A stretch of DNA of 64,000 bases from Alteromonas sp. a30 (GTDB taxonomy: Bacteria > Pseudomonadota > Gammaproteobacteria > Enterobacterales > Alteromonadaceae): the NCBI RefSeq assembly GCF_026788005.1, contig NZ_JABEPE010000010.1, positions 105,197 through 169,196 on the forward strand, in the 5' to 3' direction. The position numbers and the translations under genes are program-made. Position 1 is the stretch's first letter. Every line of letters starts with the position of its first letter. The notes under the pieces are model-generated. The model had not been told where the DNA came from. It was given only the letters and a program-made list of their open reading frames with translations, and searched no databases. Positions 62,138-64,000 of the stretch are shown piece by piece.

Positions 62138-64000
62138 CTACTTTGGAAGTTCGTCTGGACGAGCTGGCCTTATACCACCTGGAGCAGAACTATCATGAGT
62201 ATGAGGCGTATCAACCCACCGCTTGGTTTTTTTATTAAATTCAGACTTACCCGAAACATCAGTACGATTACCTTTCATCCATTTGTTTGGGTTTTTAGGG
62301 TTTGTATTCGGTTTAAAGGTTTGATGGTTTGTAACCTCACCTTTATTGTTCTTTTTCCAAACCGTATGAGAGCCGTCAGCATCCTCTATTGGTTCCATGA
62401 ACTTCCTTTGCCCGCCTCCCTTTGTAACAACTCCTTTCGCCTGCCTGACTTTCTTAGCCAAAACATTAGAAGCAACATCAACTACCGTTTCTAAATCTAG
62501 AGAATTAGCAGCAAGTGCCTCTACTGTTTGATCACGTACATCAATAGCAACCGAAACAGGGTGATTATCCGCGAATATCGGTAAAAAGTCCCTGATAGCA
62601 TCGACAATTATCTGATCAAGTTGCTGAACTTGCTCAACAACCCCTACTTTATTCGGCGAGGGAGATTGTGATGTTGATGATGGAGGAGGTGTAGACGAAA
62701 CTTGCTCCTGCCCCATTACATCAACATTATTCTGGGGCTTGTCCGCCGAAGGCGTCGTCTGACCACTCGACTGTGCACCATTGCTAGTTCCACCAAATGA
62801 ACCATTAAATTTAATACCACTTGATGTTCCAACCAGAGAGTTCCCACTTGCTTCAACCGCTTGAGGTATTCGAGTGCCTGTTGTCGCAACTTTCGCACAC
62901 TCCTGCCCTTGCGGACACGATTCATACCCCGTCGGGTCTGTCCCTGACATCGGATTATTCATAATGTAAGAATACGGGTTTACACTTTGAGTGTTTGCCG
63001 GACTTTGAATCACTGGGTCCACTGACATAAACCTGCCCACATTGTAGTCGTACACGCGCCCATTCATATGAATGAGTTCGGCTTCGTCTAGGTGCTCGTG
63101 GTCGGTAAAGCCGCGGCGGGTGGTCATGCTGGTATCGAGCAGGTTGGTGCCAAGTTGCGCCGCAAGGCTTAGGCTTTCTAGTTGGCTCCAATCACCGTTT
63201 CGAGGTTTGCCGAAGGCATCGAAGTGGCGTCTGGCGGTGACGTTGTTTTGTGCATTGGTGAAGGTCGCCGCACTGCCTAAGCGGTCGCGGTGGGTGTAGC
63301 TGATGTGCATCCCTTCGCGGTCGCTGTCGGTGATAATGGCAAGGTCGCCTAGGTAGGTTTTGCGCTCACGATTGCCACTTTCGTCGATTTCCACTTCATA
63401 ATGTTTGCCGATGTAGTGAGTCGTGATAGTTTTTTCTTGACCGTCTTCTTGTACCACTCGGATTTGTTTGTAGCGGGCTAAGTCCGCACCATAGGCCAGC
63501 GTGATGTCGCTGCCATTTTTGTGAATCGTCAGCGGCTTATTAAACACATCGTAAGTGAGATTGTAGGCAGCGTTACCCGTACTGCTTGTCACGGTCTGAA
63601 GGGTTTGATTGCCTTTGTTGTCGTAACCAAAGCTCACCGTGCCCGCGTCATCTTTTAAGCGGATGCTGCTGATTTTGTTGGTGCCAGTGGTGTAGCTGTA
63701 GGCATTGGCACTGTTTTCGGAGTAGTCGGATTTTTTGGTGAGGTTACCCACGGCGTCATAGCCGTAGTCAATGCTCGCCGTTTGCCCGTTAACAGTAATG
63801 CCCGATTGGGTTAAGCGGTGCAGCGCATCATAGGTGAAACTGTCTTGGGAATGGGTCACTTCGTTGGATTGCACTTTTAAGTTGCCAAAGCTGTCATAAG
63901 CATTGGCAGCGTTGTAGGCCAAATGATGCAGTGGCGATGTCGCACCTATTTGCACTTTGGTCGATAACATTTGCCCAGTCACACCGTGATACAGATATTC
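62138..64000 (-). CDS. RHS-repeat polymorphic toxin, C-terminal part (5' end outside window)
   Basis: The frame is open through the right edge (EYLYHGVTGQML precedes the first internal GTG). RHS/YD repeats run to the RHS core end around YDYNVGRFMSVDPVIQSP and SYIMNNPMSGTDPTGYE. A low-complexity Ser/Pro/Gln linker follows, and then a toxin domain in the last ~95 residues: VWKKNNKGEVTNHQTFKPNT and a C-terminal TPHTHDSSAPGGIRPARPDE, which resembles polymorphic toxin type 24 (Ntox24) domains. The RHS shell encapsulates the toxin, which is released into competitors. The upstream half and delivery signal lie beyond the window. Confidence 0.88.
   Translation of the reverse strand, partial: EYLYHGVTGQMLSTKVQIGATSPLHHLAYNAANAYDSFGNLKVQSNEVTHSQDSFTYDALHRLTQSGITVNGQTASIDYGYDAVGNLTKKSDYSENSANAYSYTTGTNKISSIRLKDDAGTVSFGYDNKGNQTLQTVTSSTGNAAYNLTYDVFNKPLTIHKNGSDITLAYGADLARYKQIRVVQEDGQEKTITTHYIGKHYEVEIDESGNRERKTYLGDLAIITDSDREGMHISYTHRDRLGSAATFTNAQNNVTARRHFDAFGKPRNGDWSQLESLSLAAQLGTNLLDTSMTTRRGFTDHEHLDEAELIHMNGRVYDYNVGRFMSVDPVIQSPANTQSVNPYSYIMNNPMSGTDPTGYESCPQGQECAKVATTGTRIPQAVEASGNSLVGTSSGIKFNGSFGGTSNGAQSSGQTTPSADKPQNNVDVMGQEQVSSTPPPSSTSQSPSPNKVGVVEQVQQLDQIIVDAIRDFLPIFADNHPVSVAIDVRDQTVEALAANSLDLETVVDVASNVLAKKVRQAKGVVTKGGGQRKFMEPIEDADGSHTVWKKNNKGEVTNHQTFKPNTNPKNPNKWMKGNRTDVSGKSEFNKKTKRWVDTPHTHDSSAPGGIRPARPDELPK

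Overview
The window is about 64 kb of a moderate-GC, marine-type gammaproteobacterial chromosome, most likely from the Alteromonadales. This is inferred from the closest-looking proteins (RpoD, DnaG, PhoR, RdgC, OmpW), the TtpC-type TonB2 operon, the three-subunit PntAA/PntAB/PntB transhydrogenase, the LodA/LodB genes and many TonB-dependent receptors. No 16S gene is present, so the genus is open.

Layout. 1-1412: end of a TonB-dependent receptor, then an ECF sigma factor and a very short FecR-like partner. 1440-16507: a large minus-strand phosphate-starvation-type block, made of a six-gene TonB2 energy operon, a TonB-dependent receptor, a tandemly duplicated lipoprotein, a 2OG-Fe(II) oxygenase, a PstS-like binding protein, PhoR and PhoB. 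I read three good Pho boxes here. Each lies exactly 10 nt upstream of a -10-like hexamer, in front of the TonB operon, the lipoprotein-receptor pair and phoB. This suggests one PhoB-controlled outer-membrane uptake system and is the most interesting functional unit in the window.

16508-28800: orphan histidine kinase, RdgC, then an antagonism-looking cluster (beta-trefoil plus aerolysin-fold protein, diverging from a c-heme protein/LodA-like oxidase/LodB-like flavoprotein operon), an HDOD protein, a lipoprotein metallopeptidase and a YjbR protein. 28853-36058: housekeeping genes pnt, hinT, uppP, folK, folB, plsY, tsaD. 36393-41432: the macromolecular synthesis operon rpsU-yqeY-dnaG-rpoD with its terminators, followed by two copies of an inverted-repeat element. 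41715-57138: hybrid histidine kinase, Nudix lipoprotein, chemoreceptor, DmdC-like acyl-CoA dehydrogenase, OmpW behind a perfect FNR box, a small methyltransferase, DUF1289, an M13 peptidase and a large modular alpha-amylase.

57139-61804 is a scar of horizontal transfer: a decayed tyrosine recombinase end, then a strikingly GC-rich three-gene cassette (quinone reductase-like flavoprotein, beta-hydroxyacid dehydrogenase-like protein, exported methyltransferase) bracketed by a roughly 60-bp inverted repeat pair, then an HxlR regulator. The window closes with an RHS polymorphic toxin C-terminus and its Imm53-type immunity gene, both on the minus strand.
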